A stretch of 27,190 bases of DNA from Saccoglossus kowalevskii (GCF_000003605.2 NW_003111971.1:168922-196111); one strand, 5' to 3'. Positions 1-11,187 are shown, counted from the stretch's first letter. The notes: generated from the letters alone by a model not told the origin. A program made the numbers and translations.

Positions 1-2358
1 TTAATTCAAAAAAATACTTGTGCAAAGGATATAAATTTTCAAACATTTTCAAACATGAAATAGACGTTAATTCGGTTTAATTTCCAATCATTCGTGCGGC
101 GGTGTTGTCAGATGTCCGATCAATGACTTAAGTTAAGTACAATCGGGCGTTGTTAGCACTTGCATGGAGACTGTGGAGCAAACCAGCTGTTGAAATTTAT
201 TTGCTTCCATCAAACACATGGAAAGGATTTCAGGCAACGTTAGTTCATTGTTTGTTACAATGATGCCAATCATGTATAGTAGAAAATCGTGTAATTTTTA
301 AAATTAATAGAATGTTTTCAAATTGCCTATACTTTTCAATTCATAAGTTGTTGATGACGCTGGTACGTAGTGGTTTCTAAGCTGTTAAAACGCTGTTCAA
401 AGTTGTTGAACGTGATTGCAAGATTGTGCAAAGTTGGTAGATGTATTTGTATATTTGTTCTAAGTTGTTGGCATGTAGAACCGCACAATTAAAAAGTCGA
501 ATACATGAATAAATGCCAGATGAAAGCAGCCTATATTAGCATATTGTAACATGAGCTGTCTGTACAATGTTTGAAAACAGCGGGCAAAGTTGGAAAACAC
601 GCATGAAATGTAGGCGGAGTTGCTTGTATATTTAACCTATGTCATTATCACGACAACCCCGCAGTTAAATTTCGAAAACATTAAGTAATGTTTTCGAAAA
701 ATGCCTCATATGTAAGCAGATTATCACAACAGTCAACCGAAAAAATTACAACAAACTGCTTATAAAGTTGTGAAAAGCCATTGCAAAGTTTGTAGTTTCA
801 TTCGGCATTGTTACCTGTGATATCAAATTAACAAGTCCAATAGTTGAACGTTCGAAAATGTGAATAAATATTTCGTAACTTGCTGTTAAATTACCGTGGT
901 CTTACTCCAAGTAGTAGAGGTCATAGGTCAATCTAGAATATACTTATGCAAGCGATATCGATTTAAAACATCCAAAAACATGAAATAGCCGCCAATTCGT
1001 CTTAATTTCAAATAATTTATGCAGCTGTGTGGTTAAGTGCCTGACAAATGTTCAAAGTAAAGCACAATCGGGCATGGATAGTACTTCCATGATAATGATA
1101 AACTGCCTGAGTAAACGACCTTTTGATTTTTTTTCATCACACACATGAAAAGATTTAAGGCAACATTCCTGCATTTTTTCGTACTGCGATGTCAATCATT
1201 TATAGTGAAAAATTGTGGCATTTTTGTAACCTTTTTAATTAAAGGAAAGTTTTCAAATTCCATCCAATTTTCACGAACAAGTTGTTGATGCTGTCGGCAC
1301 GTAGTGGATTTTAAGCTGTAAACGCACCATGCAAAGTTGTTCAAAGTGATTACAAAGTAGGTAAATACATCTGTATATATGACCTAAGTTGTTGGCATAT
1401 AGAAATGCGCAGTTGTAAAGTCGGTAAATTTAATAAAAAACAATTGAAAGCAGCCTATAAATGTTCACATGAGCTGACTGTAAAATGCTAGAAAACAGGG
1501 TGCAAAGTTGGAAGAAAACAAAGAGAATGTTGGCGGAGTTGGTTGGCGGAGTTGCTTGTATATTTAACCTATGTCATTATCATGACAACCCCGCAGTTAA
1601 ATTTCGAAAACATTAAGTAATGTTTCCGAAAAATGCCTCATATGTAAGCAGATTATCATAACAGTCAACCGAAAAATCGACAACAAACTGCTTACAAGTT
1701 GTGAAAAGCGATTGCAAAGTTGGTAACTCCATACGGGATTGTTACCTGTGATATCATATTAACATGTCTCATAGTTGAGCATTTGAAAATGTGAATAAAT
1801 ATTTCGTAAATTGCTGTTAAATTACCGTAGTGTTACTCCAAGTTTGAAGAGGTCATAGCTCAATCGAGAAGAAACTCGTGCAAGTGATATTGATTTAAAA
1901 CATCCAAAAACATGAAATAGCCGCCAATTCGGCTTAATTTCAAATAATAGATGCAGCTGTGTGGTTAGGTACCCGACAACTGTTTAAAGTAAAGCACAAT
2001 CGGGCATGGTTAGTACTTGCATGGGAGTCTTTCTGATAAAACGACCTGTTGAATTTATTTATTTTTTGTTTCAGGACACATATAGGAAAGATATAAGGCA
2101 ACGTTCCGTCATTTTGTCTTACTGTGATGTCAATAATTTATAGTGGAAAATCGTGGCATTTTTGTAACTTTTTTTATTAATGGAATGTTTTCAAATTCCT
2201 TCTAATTTTTGCGAACAAGTTGTCGATTCTGTCGGCACGTAGTGGGTTTTACGCTGTTAACGCACTGTGCAAACATGTTCAGAATGATTGCAAAGTTATT
2301 GCAAAGTTGTTTGATGCAGTTGTACATATGACCTAAGTTGTTGGCATATAGAAATGCG

Positions 2359-2681
2359 CAGTTGTAAAGTTGGCAAATTTAATGGAAACCATTTGAAAGC
2401 CAGCCTATAAATGTTCACACGAGCTGGCTGAAAAATGTTAGAAAAAGGCGTGCGAAGTTGGAAAAACGAAGGGAATGTTGGCGGAGTTGCTTGTATATCT
2501 AACCTAAGTCATTATCATGACAGTTGTAAAGTCGGCAAAATTAATAACATCCAGTTGAATGCAGCCTATAAATGTTCACACGAGCTGACTGAAAAATGTT
2601 AGAAACAAGCGTGCAAAGTTGGAAAAACGAAGGGAATGTTGGCGGAGTTGCTTGTATATTTAACCTAAGTCATTATCATGA
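2359..2681 (+). repeat. 162-bp direct duplication inside one array unit
   Basis: The block starting 'cagttgtaaag' at 2359 recurs at 2521. Both copies run through 'gcagcctataaatg' (with one extra base in the first copy), the 'cgagctg' block, 'ggcggagttgc' and 'cattatcatga'. The duplication explains why this unit is about 1097 bp rather than about 930 bp. The copies differ at scattered bases, so it is not a recent assembly stutter. Confidence 0.85.
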
Positions 2682-3753
2682 CAACCCCGCAGTTAAATTT
2701 CGAAAGCATTATATAAATGTTCCGAGAATGCCTCATATGTTAGCAGATTATCACAACAGTCAACCGAAAAATCGACAACAAACTGCTTACAAAGTTGTGA
2801 AAAGCGATTGCAAAGTTGATAGTTTCATTCGGGATTGTTACCTGTGATATCATATTAACAATTCCATAGTTGAACATTCGAAAATGTGCATAAATACTTC
2901 GTAAATTGCTGTGAAATTACCGTGGTGTTACTCCCAGTATGTAGAGTTCATCGGTGAATCTGGAAGATATTTGTGCAAGCGATATCGATTTAAATCATCT
3001 AAAAACATGAAATAGCCGCAAATTCGGCTTAATTTCATATAATCCATGCAGCTGTTGGGTTAGGTGCTCGACAAATGTTAAAAGTAAAGCACAATCGGGC
3101 GTGGTTAGTACCTTCATGGGAGACTCCCTGTGAAAACGACCTGTTGAATTTATTTTGCTTTTGTTTCGTCACACACATGGAAAAGATAGAAGGCAATGTT
3201 CCATCATTTTTCTTACTGTGATGTCAATCATTTATAGTGTAAATCGTGGCATTTTTGTAACTTTTTTAATTAATGGAAAGTTTTCAAATTTCATCTAATT
3301 TTCACGAACAAGTTGATGATGCTGCCAGCACGTATTGGGTTTTACGCTGTTAACGCACCTTGCAAAGTTGTTCAAATTGATTGCGAAATTTGTAGATGCA
3401 TTTGTATATATAACCAAAGTTGTTGGCATATAGAAATGCGCAGTTGTATAGTCGGCGCATTTGATACGTGCCCGAAAAATGTTTAAAGTAAAGCACAATG
3501 GGGTGTGGTTAGTACCTGCATGGCAGAATCTCTGACTAAACGACCTGTTGATTTTTTTTTGTTTCATCACACACATGGAAAGGATATAAGGCAACATTCC
3601 GGCATTTTTTCTTACTGTGATGTCAATCATTTATAGTAGAAAATCGTGGCATTTTTGTAACTTTTTTAATTAATGGAAAGTTATCAAATCCCTTCTAATT
3701 TTCACGAACATGTTGTTGATGTTGTCGCACGTAGTGGGTTTTACCCTGTTAAT

Positions 3754-3815
3754 GCTCCGTGCAAAGTAGTTCAAAGTGATTGCAAAGTAGTTCAAAGTGA
3801 TTGCAAAGTTGGTAG
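3754..3815 (+). repeat. Short tandem 21-bp sub-repeats with 'gcaaagt' words
   Basis: A 21-bp word of the form gcaaagtagttcaaagtgatt occurs twice in a row, followed by a third partial copy beginning gcaaagttgg. Shorter versions of the cluster occur at the same place in the other units (near 395-440, 1328-1365, 2266-2310, 3359-3395 and 9687-9745). The reverse complement is near 4408-4465. In translation it reads as a repeated CKVVQSD heptapeptide. Confidence 0.75.
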
Positions 3816-4314
3816 ATGCATTTGTATATATGGCCTTAGTTGTTGGCATATAGAAACGCGCAGTTGTAAAGTCGATAAATTTAATAAAAGTCAGTTGAAA
3901 GCAGCCTATTGATGTTCACACGAGCTGACTGAAAAATGTTACAAAAAAGCATGCAAAGTTTGAAAAAAACTAAGGAAAGATTGGCGGAGTTGCTGGTATA
4001 TTTAACCTTAATGATTATCATGACAACCCCGCAGTTAAATTTCGAAAACTTTAAGTAAATGTTTCGAGAATGCCTCATATGTAAGCAGATTATCATAACA
4101 GCAAACCGAAAAAATCGACAATATACTGCTTACAAAGTTGTGAAAAGCGATTGCAAAGTTGTTAGTTTCACTCGGGATTGTTACCTGTGATATTATATTA
4201 ACAAGTCCCATAGTTTAACATTCGAAAATGTGAATAAATATTTCGTAAATTGTTGTTAAATTACCGTTACTGTAGTGTTACTCCAAGTACGTGGAGGTCA
4301 GAGGTCAATCTATG

Positions 4315-5205
4315 GGCTGCTTTCAACTGGCTTTTATTAAATTTGCCGACTTTACATTTGCGCATTACTATATGCCAACAACTTAGGTCATATATACAAA
4401 TACAAATCTACCAACTTTGCAATAACTTACTACAACTTTGCAATCACTTTGAACAACTTTGCACGGTGCGTTATCAGCGTAAAACCCACTACGTGCCGAC
4501 TGCATCAACAACTTCTTCGTGAAAATTAAAAGGAATTTGAAAACTTTCCATTATTTAAAAAAAAATACAAAAATGCCTCGATATTTCACTATGATTGACA
4601 TCACAAAAAGTAAACATGTAGGAAAGTTGCCTTATATCTTTTTCATGTGTGCGATGAAACAAAAAAATAAATAAATTCAATAGGTCGTTTACTCAGGGAG
4701 TTTCTCATGCAAGTACTAACCACGCCACATTGTGCTTTGTTTTAAACATATGCCAGGCACCTAACCACACAGATGCATGGATTATTTGAAATTAAGCCAA
4801 TTTGCGGCTATTTCATGTTTTATGATGTTTTAAATCGATATCGCCTGCACAAGTACCTTCTACATGTATATTGACCTATGATCTCTACATACTTAGAGTA
4901 AAGCTACGGTAATTTAATAGCAATTTACGAAATATTTATTCACATTTTCGAATGTTCAACTAAGGAAATTGTTAATATGATATCACAGGTTACGATCTCG
5001 AATAAAACTACCAACTTTGAAATCGCTTTTCACAAGTTTGTAAACAGTTGATTGTTGTGATAATCTGCTTATATATGAGACATTCTCGGAACATTTACTT
5101 AATTTTATCGAAATTAAACTGCGTGGTTGGCATAATAATGACTTAAGTTAAATATACAAGCAACTCCGCCAACATTTCCTTCGTTTTTAGTACAACTTTG
5201 CCCAA
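4315..5205 (-). repeat. Inverted copy of the ~930-bp unit
   Basis: From 4315 the sequence is the reverse complement of the array unit. 'gggctgctttcaactggc' matches the 'gccagttgaaagcagcc' block. 'tgcggctatttcatg' matches the 'catgaaatagccgca' block. The copy ends near 'caacatttccttcg', the reverse of the 'gaagggaatgttg' block. The junction follows 'gaggtcaatcta' at about 4312-4314, so the unit is circularly permuted and joined head-to-head to the array. It belongs to the same sequence subfamily as units 940-4314. Head-to-head junctions like this are typical of fold-back rearrangements. Confidence 0.85.
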
Positions 5206-6600
5206 CATTGAATCACTGCAGTGGTATTCATAGTCACATACATCTACCGTTTACTGCAGCGAGAATTGCAAATAAATAATTCATATTGTTTAGTAGAAGC
5301 CTATTTTTACTTGGGTCACGACGACACTTTTCCGAATTTGTCTGTAATCTTGTATTTTGTTACCAGGTTTCATTTATAAATGTAAATAAATATTTGTCAC
5401 TTACTATCATTAGAATTCCTAAATACATTTTACTTGAAATTTCCCGTTTTCCATAGTCCATGGTGTACGTGAGAAATACTCCAATGGTGCAGTCTCTCGT
5501 TCGGGTATATGAATTCATTTCAGATTTGTGGTTGAGTGTATATTGAGGGCGCAATACACTGGTTGGACGTTATCATTATCAGCTGAGTTGGAACCGTCAA
5601 TTTGAAAGTCACTATCAAATCAGACACTACGTTTTTATTACGTACACAATAGTAAAATAACAAATATCTGTATTACTGGTGGAAACAAAATAATAATCGA
5701 ACGTGATGAAACTGGGAAATGTCGAATTTCGCAATCGCATTAGTATTTCACTCCCCTACTAACAAAATGCTATACGCTAACATGACTTTTAATCACTGAA
5801 GTGACGAGCACTTTTGAAATCAGTTACGTAATTGTTACATTAATCCAGGAACAAGATTTCACATTTCCATCGTAGTTGTCGATTGTCTGTCGTTCAGGCT
5901 GATCTCAATCCCCATCTAATCTTCACAAAGTCGAAGTTTATTTGGAAGTTTTGATTTTTTAAGCACCTCGGATCACCAACATATGATTTTTAGTTACAAC
6001 AGTAAAGCGTTTGCGCAAGGAAGTCATGGCTACTTCAAAACATACATAAGAAAGCGTGTTATTTTAAAAACCGAAACCAAGTCACCACAAGAGAATAATA
6101 TTAACCCTTTTAGAAGTTCTGAAAATCAGCGTGCCCGGATTGACCCTGCAGTTTAACTTTCAGTTGATGTAGCGTGTCTAGCTGTCATTTCCGACACGCA
6201 TGGAAAAGTTGTTGTTCAATTTGCCACACTTAGTTCATAGCATTTCATTGTAACTATTATAACTTGTATTCAGTGGATCGGTTTTGAATATAGCCTGTAA
6301 ATCGCCATATATGCAATTTTATTAAATGTGTCAGAAAAAACGTAAGTATGCCAAAGTCGAATATTGATGTCCGATCTTCCCCCAGATTACTAGTAATTCA
6401 TGTTGGCTTGGTGATGCCATATGATGTCAGTTGTTCCATGCTTTTGCCTGTTTCTTCATTGTTTTCAAAGGGCTCTACTCAAATTGACAAAGGGCTAAAG
6501 CTGTTTAGCAATTAACTGATTCAGGCTAGTGTAAAGTGGACGTTAGACTTGCATACATTCTCTTGTTTTATTTTTTATTTAATAAAATATGGTAGTGTAT
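5206..6600. other. AT-rich stretch, no gene recognised
   Basis: No long open frame, RNA gene or repeat was recognised. A 65-codon minus-strand frame at 5360-5554 has no recognisable motif and no clear splice sites. This is the left part of the segment enclosed by the inverted repeat arms. Confidence 0.5.
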
Positions 6601-6603
6601 AAA

Positions 6604-6800
6604 TGGCGAAAGCGGTAACCCAACTTTCGCGGTAACCCGGCTCTCGCAATTTACACGCCCCCACTACCAAAGAAGGAGCTACGACGCGATCCCCGAAACG
6701 TTGCCTGAACCAATCACAAACAAGAACAGACAATGAATTTTCGGATTAACACCTCTGTTTCCCCCCGCGCTGACCAACGTTCCCCCACACTAACGAAAAA
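6604..6800. promoter_or_regulatory. CpG-rich patch with CCAAT box; possible promoter
   Basis: About 15 CpG dinucleotides fall within 200 bp of otherwise AT-rich DNA. The patch includes a direct repeat of gcggtaaccc (6612-6621 and 6629-6638) and a CCAATCA motif at 6709-6715. GC- and CpG-rich islands with CCAAT boxes are typical of animal promoters, but no initiator or start exon was identified. It could equally be an inserted GC-rich mobile-element fragment. Inference only. Confidence 0.25.
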
Positions 6801-6964
6801 ATAATTTGTCTTCTACTGAATTCCTGTTCGGGTCCGTCTTTGAGAATGATATTTTATTTTTATTGAAAAAAACACCAAAAACATAAACATAAACAAGAGA
6901 CTGTAAGCAAGTGTAAGTGGATGTAGTCATATAGCACTAATACTTCATACCAACTTGCATTTTT

Positions 6965-7222
6965 ATGTGGCATAATATTTGGGGCAAACATTTGAAATCA
7001 CAGGGTATGGCCATTGCAATAATTTTTTTTCACGTTGTCTTATTTATATTTTTCTTGAATGTGTCAATGTTTGTTCCAGCTACACCTCGCGTGCATTTGT
7101 TATTCTTGGTGATTGGTTTGCGTTATATTCTCAACCAATTGTCCACCCCGTATAATTTTAAATATGATATATGGAAATATACGGAAGAAATAAAATATAT
7201 AAGTTATTACTACAATGGTTAG
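6965..7222 (+). CDS. Unrecognised 85-codon frame with hydrophobic segments
   Basis: An ATG-started frame whose product has one strongly hydrophobic stretch (about residues 15-38, rich in I, F, V and L) and a second weaker one (about 44-52). That could mean one or two membrane passes, but T-rich DNA gives such frames by chance. No family was recognised and no splice sites support it. Listed as a weak candidate. Confidence 0.12.
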   Translation: MWHNIWGKHLKSQGMAIAIIFFHVVLFIFFLNVSMFVPATPRVHLLFLVIGLRYILNQLSTPYNFKYDIWKYTEEIKYISYYYNG

Positions 7223-7243
7223 CACGTTTTGGTTTCGGGCGGA

Positions 7244-7254
7244 GGGGGGGGGGG
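7244..7254. repeat. G homopolymer (11 bp)
   Basis: A run of eleven G follows 'gggcgga'. It is likely to be unstable and prone to sequencing error. Confidence 0.9.
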
Positions 7255-7399
7255 TAGGTTTGAATCTAATTGCCCACTGTTGATTCGGTAATATATTAAG
7301 TAAAAATTGTCGAGGTCACCAAACATTATAATACAACACCTTTTCCTATTCAAATTTGCTTGACAAATCTAAATTAAACTGTTACATATTCTATTTTAG

Positions 7400-7490
7400 G
7401 TACTGTTACCAGAAAATGACAAAGAGAGAGAGAGAGACGAGAGTAGTTTTAGACAGACTAAGGGACAAATAAAAAACAAAGAGGAGATGA
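7400..7490 (+). CDS. Candidate internal exon, highly charged product
   Basis: The segment starts after a pyrimidine-rich acceptor (ctattttag) and ends at a strong donor (gatga|gtaagt). One frame is open across all 91 bp and encodes about 30 charged residues containing KERERDE. Part of the charge comes from an (AG)n run at about 7424-7440. It ends in phase 1 and joins in frame to the candidate exon at 7614. No homology was recognised. Low-complexity purine-rich DNA is the main reason for doubt. Confidence 0.25.
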
Positions 7491-7613
7491 GTAAGTATTA
7501 ATTTATAGTTTTTATAATTTTGAATTAGTTTTTTTCAAGCTTGTTAAAATAGCAGTAATACTAAATATAGTGTTAGTTGTAAATAACATTTATATCATTG
7601 TAGCTAACGGAAT

Positions 7614-7656
7614 GCCGAGGAAAAAGGTTAAAGAGGAAGAAAAAGAGATGTGGTGA
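7614..7656 (+). CDS. Candidate terminal exon, lysine/glutamate-rich
   Basis: It follows an acceptor (ttgtag|ct) and continues the phase-1 frame of the 7400-7490 exon. It adds about 14 residues including RKKVKEEEKE and stops at TGA 7654-7656. Together the two exons would form a basic/acidic C-terminal tail. Support is limited to matching phases and splice sites. Confidence 0.22.
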
Positions 7657-8439
7657 CGAAATGTGTGGAGTTTATAATGTCAGATTAGGAGGACGGCGAA
7701 GGAGATCGGAAGGGGATGTTTATTGTGAGGTATCCTACATTCAGGTCATGGCACCGAACGACTTGATTTTGGATTAAGATAACCGAGTGGCCAGGAGGCA
7801 ACCGACACGCATGCTCCAGAAATGTGCCAGTCAAACCCCACGTGATTGCCCTAAGTTTTGATGACCAACGTGACTTTTTTCTGATTCCTACCCAAATGAA
7901 TCCTTTCAATATGTTTAGCTTATTACTGAAATTTTATTTCTTTTGTTTCCTTTCATTAAATTTATAAATTACCTACTTGAATTTCGTTATTTTTATGATC
8001 ACAAATGTCTGCCTTTTATTCCCACTTTTGCAATTACCCCAAAACAACTTCTCAAAATTAATTAACACGAATTAGTTGCAATGTAGAGATCTACTGTAAA
8101 CGTTATTTCCGAATATGAACTGTCCACGTTGCACTGATCCTACTTGTGTTGATTTCCATTTTTGCTTATTTCACGAAAATCGAGTGGCCATATTGTGAAT
8201 CACCTTCCGTGTTTGATTTCCTGTGGTATGCAATCTCGTCTGATGCAAGTCACAGGAAAACAGTCACTTGTAACTTACAGATAAATAAAGGTTTAGTGCC
8301 TCGTTGCTGGTCCTGTGATCATAAAAAATGACTGATAATTGGGATGACCATGAGTGTGGCAATAACCATTTTTGTAACATCACTGTATTGTGTTTATAAA
8401 TAAATGTGTTGCGGTAACAAACACGAGTAATACTATCGA
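7657..8439. other. No gene recognised
   Basis: This stretch contains short chance frames on both strands and AATAAA words (near 8284 and 8400) but no recognisable domain. A patch near 7770-7860 has weak tRNA-like A- and B-box resemblance, which was judged insufficient. Confidence 0.4.
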
Positions 8440-8851
8440 TACTTTATTTATAAACAAAATACTAGTACCTAGAAAAATTACAAGCACGTGCAGTGACCAA
8501 TAATATGTTATATGTACACGCAAAATGTACGTGGATCTGCGTCAGTATTAACTCTTTGCAGTGTTTTATCACGTGACGGTATATACTACGTATACATAGG
8601 AATATGTTAGACAGCATTATCCTGCATTACGTGTACGTTAATGTGTGCACTGTATACTTCCGGTCTGCGTAATTATACTGCTGTGCATAGTTACATATCA
8701 ATATGTTTCGAATGTGTGAATATACGTTGCGTCTTCACCGTACATACGTTGAATGTACGTGTGCGCCGACTAACGTATATCTTCGAATATCGGGAATATA
8801 CGCGTGCGAATACGCTAATGTACCTGCCGTATATCAACGATTTTGCCCAGT
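8440..8851. other. CpG- and TACGTA-rich segment
   Basis: Roughly 30 CpG sites lie in about 400 bp, mostly inside TACGT, ACGTA, ACGCG and TCGAA words. There is much alternating purine-pyrimidine sequence, such as tacgtgtacgt and gtgtgcactgtatac. Flanking DNA is CpG-poor. It ends exactly where the second repeat array starts. Two short overlapping frames cross it (8641-8853 and 8703-8891) and look accidental. Confidence 0.5.
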
Positions 8852-10165
8852 GACAGATGTAAAGTCGAACAAATTAATAAAAGCCAGATGAATGCAGCCT
8901 ATATTAGCAGATTGTCAAATGAGCTGACTGTAAAATGTTAGAAAATAGTAGGCAAAGTTGGAAAAAGCTATTCAAAAGTTGGCGAAGTTGCTTGTGCAGT
9001 TGACCTAAGTTGCCAAGCGGGCAGTTAGATTTTAAAAACATTAAGTAAATGTTTAGAAAATACCCCATATATAAGCATATTATCACAACAGCGAACCGAA
9101 AAATTCGAAGACAAACTGCTTTCAAAGTTGTGAAAAGCGAATGCAAAGTTGTTAGATTCATTTGGCATTGCTCCCTATGATATTATATTAACAAGTCTCA
9201 TAGATAAAGGTTCGAAATTGTGAATAAATATTTAGTAAATTGCCGTTCAATTTAGCGTAGTGTCACTCAAAGGATGTAGAGGTCATATGTCAATTCAAGA
9301 AGTCACTCCTGCAAAGGATATCAATTTTCAAACATTTCAAAACATGAAATAGACGTTAATTCATTTAAATTTAAAATCACTCGAGGGCGGTGTGGTCAGG
9401 TGTTTGACCAATGACGAAAGTAAAGCACAATCGGGCGTGGTTAGAACTTGCGTGGGAAACTGCTGAGTAAACCAAGTGTTGGAATTTGTTTTTGCTTTCA
9501 ACACACACATGGAAAAGATATGAGGCCACGTTCGTACATTCTTTGTTACGGTGATGTCAATCATGTATAGTAGAAAATCGTGTAATTTTTTATATTAATG
9601 AAATGTTTTCAAATTACCTCTACTTTTCAATTCACAAGATGTTGATGCCGTCGATACGTAGTGGTTGCTTAGCTGTTAACACGCCGTGCAAAGTTGTTCA
9701 AAGTGATTGCAAATTTGTGCAAAGTGGTTGCGAAGTTGGTAGCTGTATTCTTATATTTGTCCGAAGTTGTTGGCATGTTGAACCGCAAAGTCTAAAAAAT
9801 GAAAAAAAAATCCCTATGAGAGCGGCCTATATTAGTAGATTGTTACAAGAGCTGACAGTAAATTGTTAGAAAACAGCGGGCAAAGTTGGAAAAAGCGATT
9901 GTAATGTTGGCGGAGTTGATTGTATATTTGACGTAACTCATTGTCATGCCAACCCCGCAGTTAAATTTTGAAAACACTAAGTAAATGTCGAGAAAATTCT
10001 GACTATCACAACAGCGAACCGAAAAATCGAAGACAAACTGCTTACAAAGTTGTGAAAAGCGAATACAAAGTTGGTAGATTCGTTTTGGATTGCTACCTAT
10101 GATATTATATTGACAAGTCCCATAGATAAAAGTTTCAAAAAAGTCAATGAATATTTCATGAATTG
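8852..10165 (+). repeat. Second array of the ~930-bp repeat, about 1.4 units
   Basis: Same family and same direction as 1-4314: 'gcagcctata' near 8896, 'catgaaatagacgttaattc' near 9343, 'caatcgggcgtgg' near 9428, 'ggcggagttg' near 9908. Corresponding landmarks at about 9019 and 9955 give a 936-bp period. Variants such as 'agacgttaattc' and 'ggcggtgt' are shared with the unit at 1-550 and differ from units 940-4314 and the inverted unit, which carry 'agccgccaattc' forms. It ends near 'aaattagcgta'. Confidence 0.85.
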
Positions 10166-11035
10166 TCGATAAATTAGCGTATTATTATGTCGCGCGTGTC
10201 ATATATTTCAGATCAATTTTAGATTTCGTCGCGTAATTTTTGAGAGTTTTTGCTTTAATCAAATTGCCTCACATTTTTGAAACTTAGTTCAAAGATCATT
10301 AAACTCGTCATGCTCTTTTGCGACAATGAAATATGTGCAATTTAAATAACAAATATAATTTACAAATATATATATTACAATAAATTGATCTACAAGCTTT
10401 GTGGTTATTGTGTTAATCTGCTGTGTGTGTCCTCGGCCTGTATTTAAATTATACATGGATATATTTGAAGGTACAAATGCATTTACCTATTTTTCATTTC
10501 ACGATTTATTGTTTCCCTGTTTTGTATGATTTTGCTTCTTAGATTTTTGTCTCTGGATAATTAATTTACTCGCTACTCGTTCCAATGTGATAAAAGACCA
10601 CCATGAAGTTAACAGAGTGCGAAGAACGTATAACATATTATAGTTTAGATGGCAAGAGTTTAATTCCTGAATCATAGTCCCGCGTGAATGTTCATTTTCA
10701 TCTTAAAGTAAAATTAAGGGGAATAACTAAAGGACGTCTGCCGATTGGTGAATCTATTGTCAATTATGTTTCATCGCGCAAAGTTGATTGGAAACTGGTG
10801 TGACGACAATATGACTGGACTCAAATATGGGGCAACATACACCCGTTTCATTAATTTTACACATAAATAAATTATACATCTTTGTGGTAAAATCAGCGAA
10901 ATGTTTTTTTAATTTATATTAAATCATTTCCTGTGTCATTAGTATCAATTTGTAGCGGCCATCGACGGAATTTTGACTCTGGCAGCATAGCATATACGAT
11001 ATATACCGATGTTGTATATTAGAAATTCAAGTAAA
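10166..11035. other. AT-rich stretch, no gene recognised
   Basis: No coding frame, RNA gene or repeat was recognised between the end of the second array and the candidate exon at 11036. Confidence 0.45.
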
Positions 11036-11187
11036 ATGGCCGATGGTTTGCGTCCAGGTCTGTTGTGGGCGCAATCTACTGAAATCTGGTTTGTCGAGCG
11101 AACCCCGGGAATTATAGCACAAGATGACAACTTAATCAGAGTCACTTGGCTAAATCATGTCAAACACGTCTACATGCGTACTATTAG
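11036..11187 (+). CDS. Candidate first coding exon, unknown protein
   Basis: The ATG at 11036 has a good Kozak context (aaaATGG) and opens 50 codons of balanced composition, beginning MADGLRPGLLWAQ and ending VYMRTIR, before a GT donor at 11188 (attag|gtgtgt). The frame is richer in C and G than its surroundings. If spliced in phase 2 to an acceptor at 11329 (ttgcag), the frame continues REFIERGFEQRK and stops at 11369, giving a protein of about 63 residues. No domain was recognised. The opposite-strand frame over the same bases is considered a shadow. Confidence 0.35.

Larger units (their letters stand above)
1..4314 (+). repeat. Direct tandem array of a ~930-bp repeat unit
   Basis: Landmarks recur in order and on the same strand. 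'catgaaatag' followed by an 'aattcg' block is near 54, 978, 1909 and 3006. 'gcagcctata' is near 526, 1450, 2402, 2564 and 3902. 'ccgcagttaaattt' is near 659, 1590, 2685 and 4027. Spacing is 924-935 bp once insertions are removed. Two rearrangements break the period: a 162-bp direct duplication (2359-2520 and 2521-2681) and a restart of the unit in which sequence from about 3061 recurs from about 3465. Each unit carries clusters of a 'gcaaagttg' word. Apparent reading frames are interrupted differently in different units, so the array is treated as non-coding satellite or transposon-derived DNA. The left end lies outside the window. Confidence 0.9.

Noticed and set aside
2596-2847. 83-codon frame in the tandem array
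   Set aside because: Equivalent positions in other units carry stops (for example TAA after the FRKH block) and indels, so the frame is not conserved.
3295-3630. 111-codon minus-strand frame and similar minus frames at 3881, 8904 and 9361
   Set aside because: They are antisense readings of the repeat unit and are interrupted in other units.
7770-7860. tRNA or tRNA-derived SINE
   Set aside because: Weak resemblance to A-box (ccgagtggcc) and B-box (ggtttgactgg on the minus strand), but the two lie on opposite strands and no cloverleaf can be drawn.
1-10165. CRISPR array
   Set aside because: The long 930-bp units and short degenerate sub-repeats do not have constant short repeats with unique spacers, and the sequence is eukaryotic in character.
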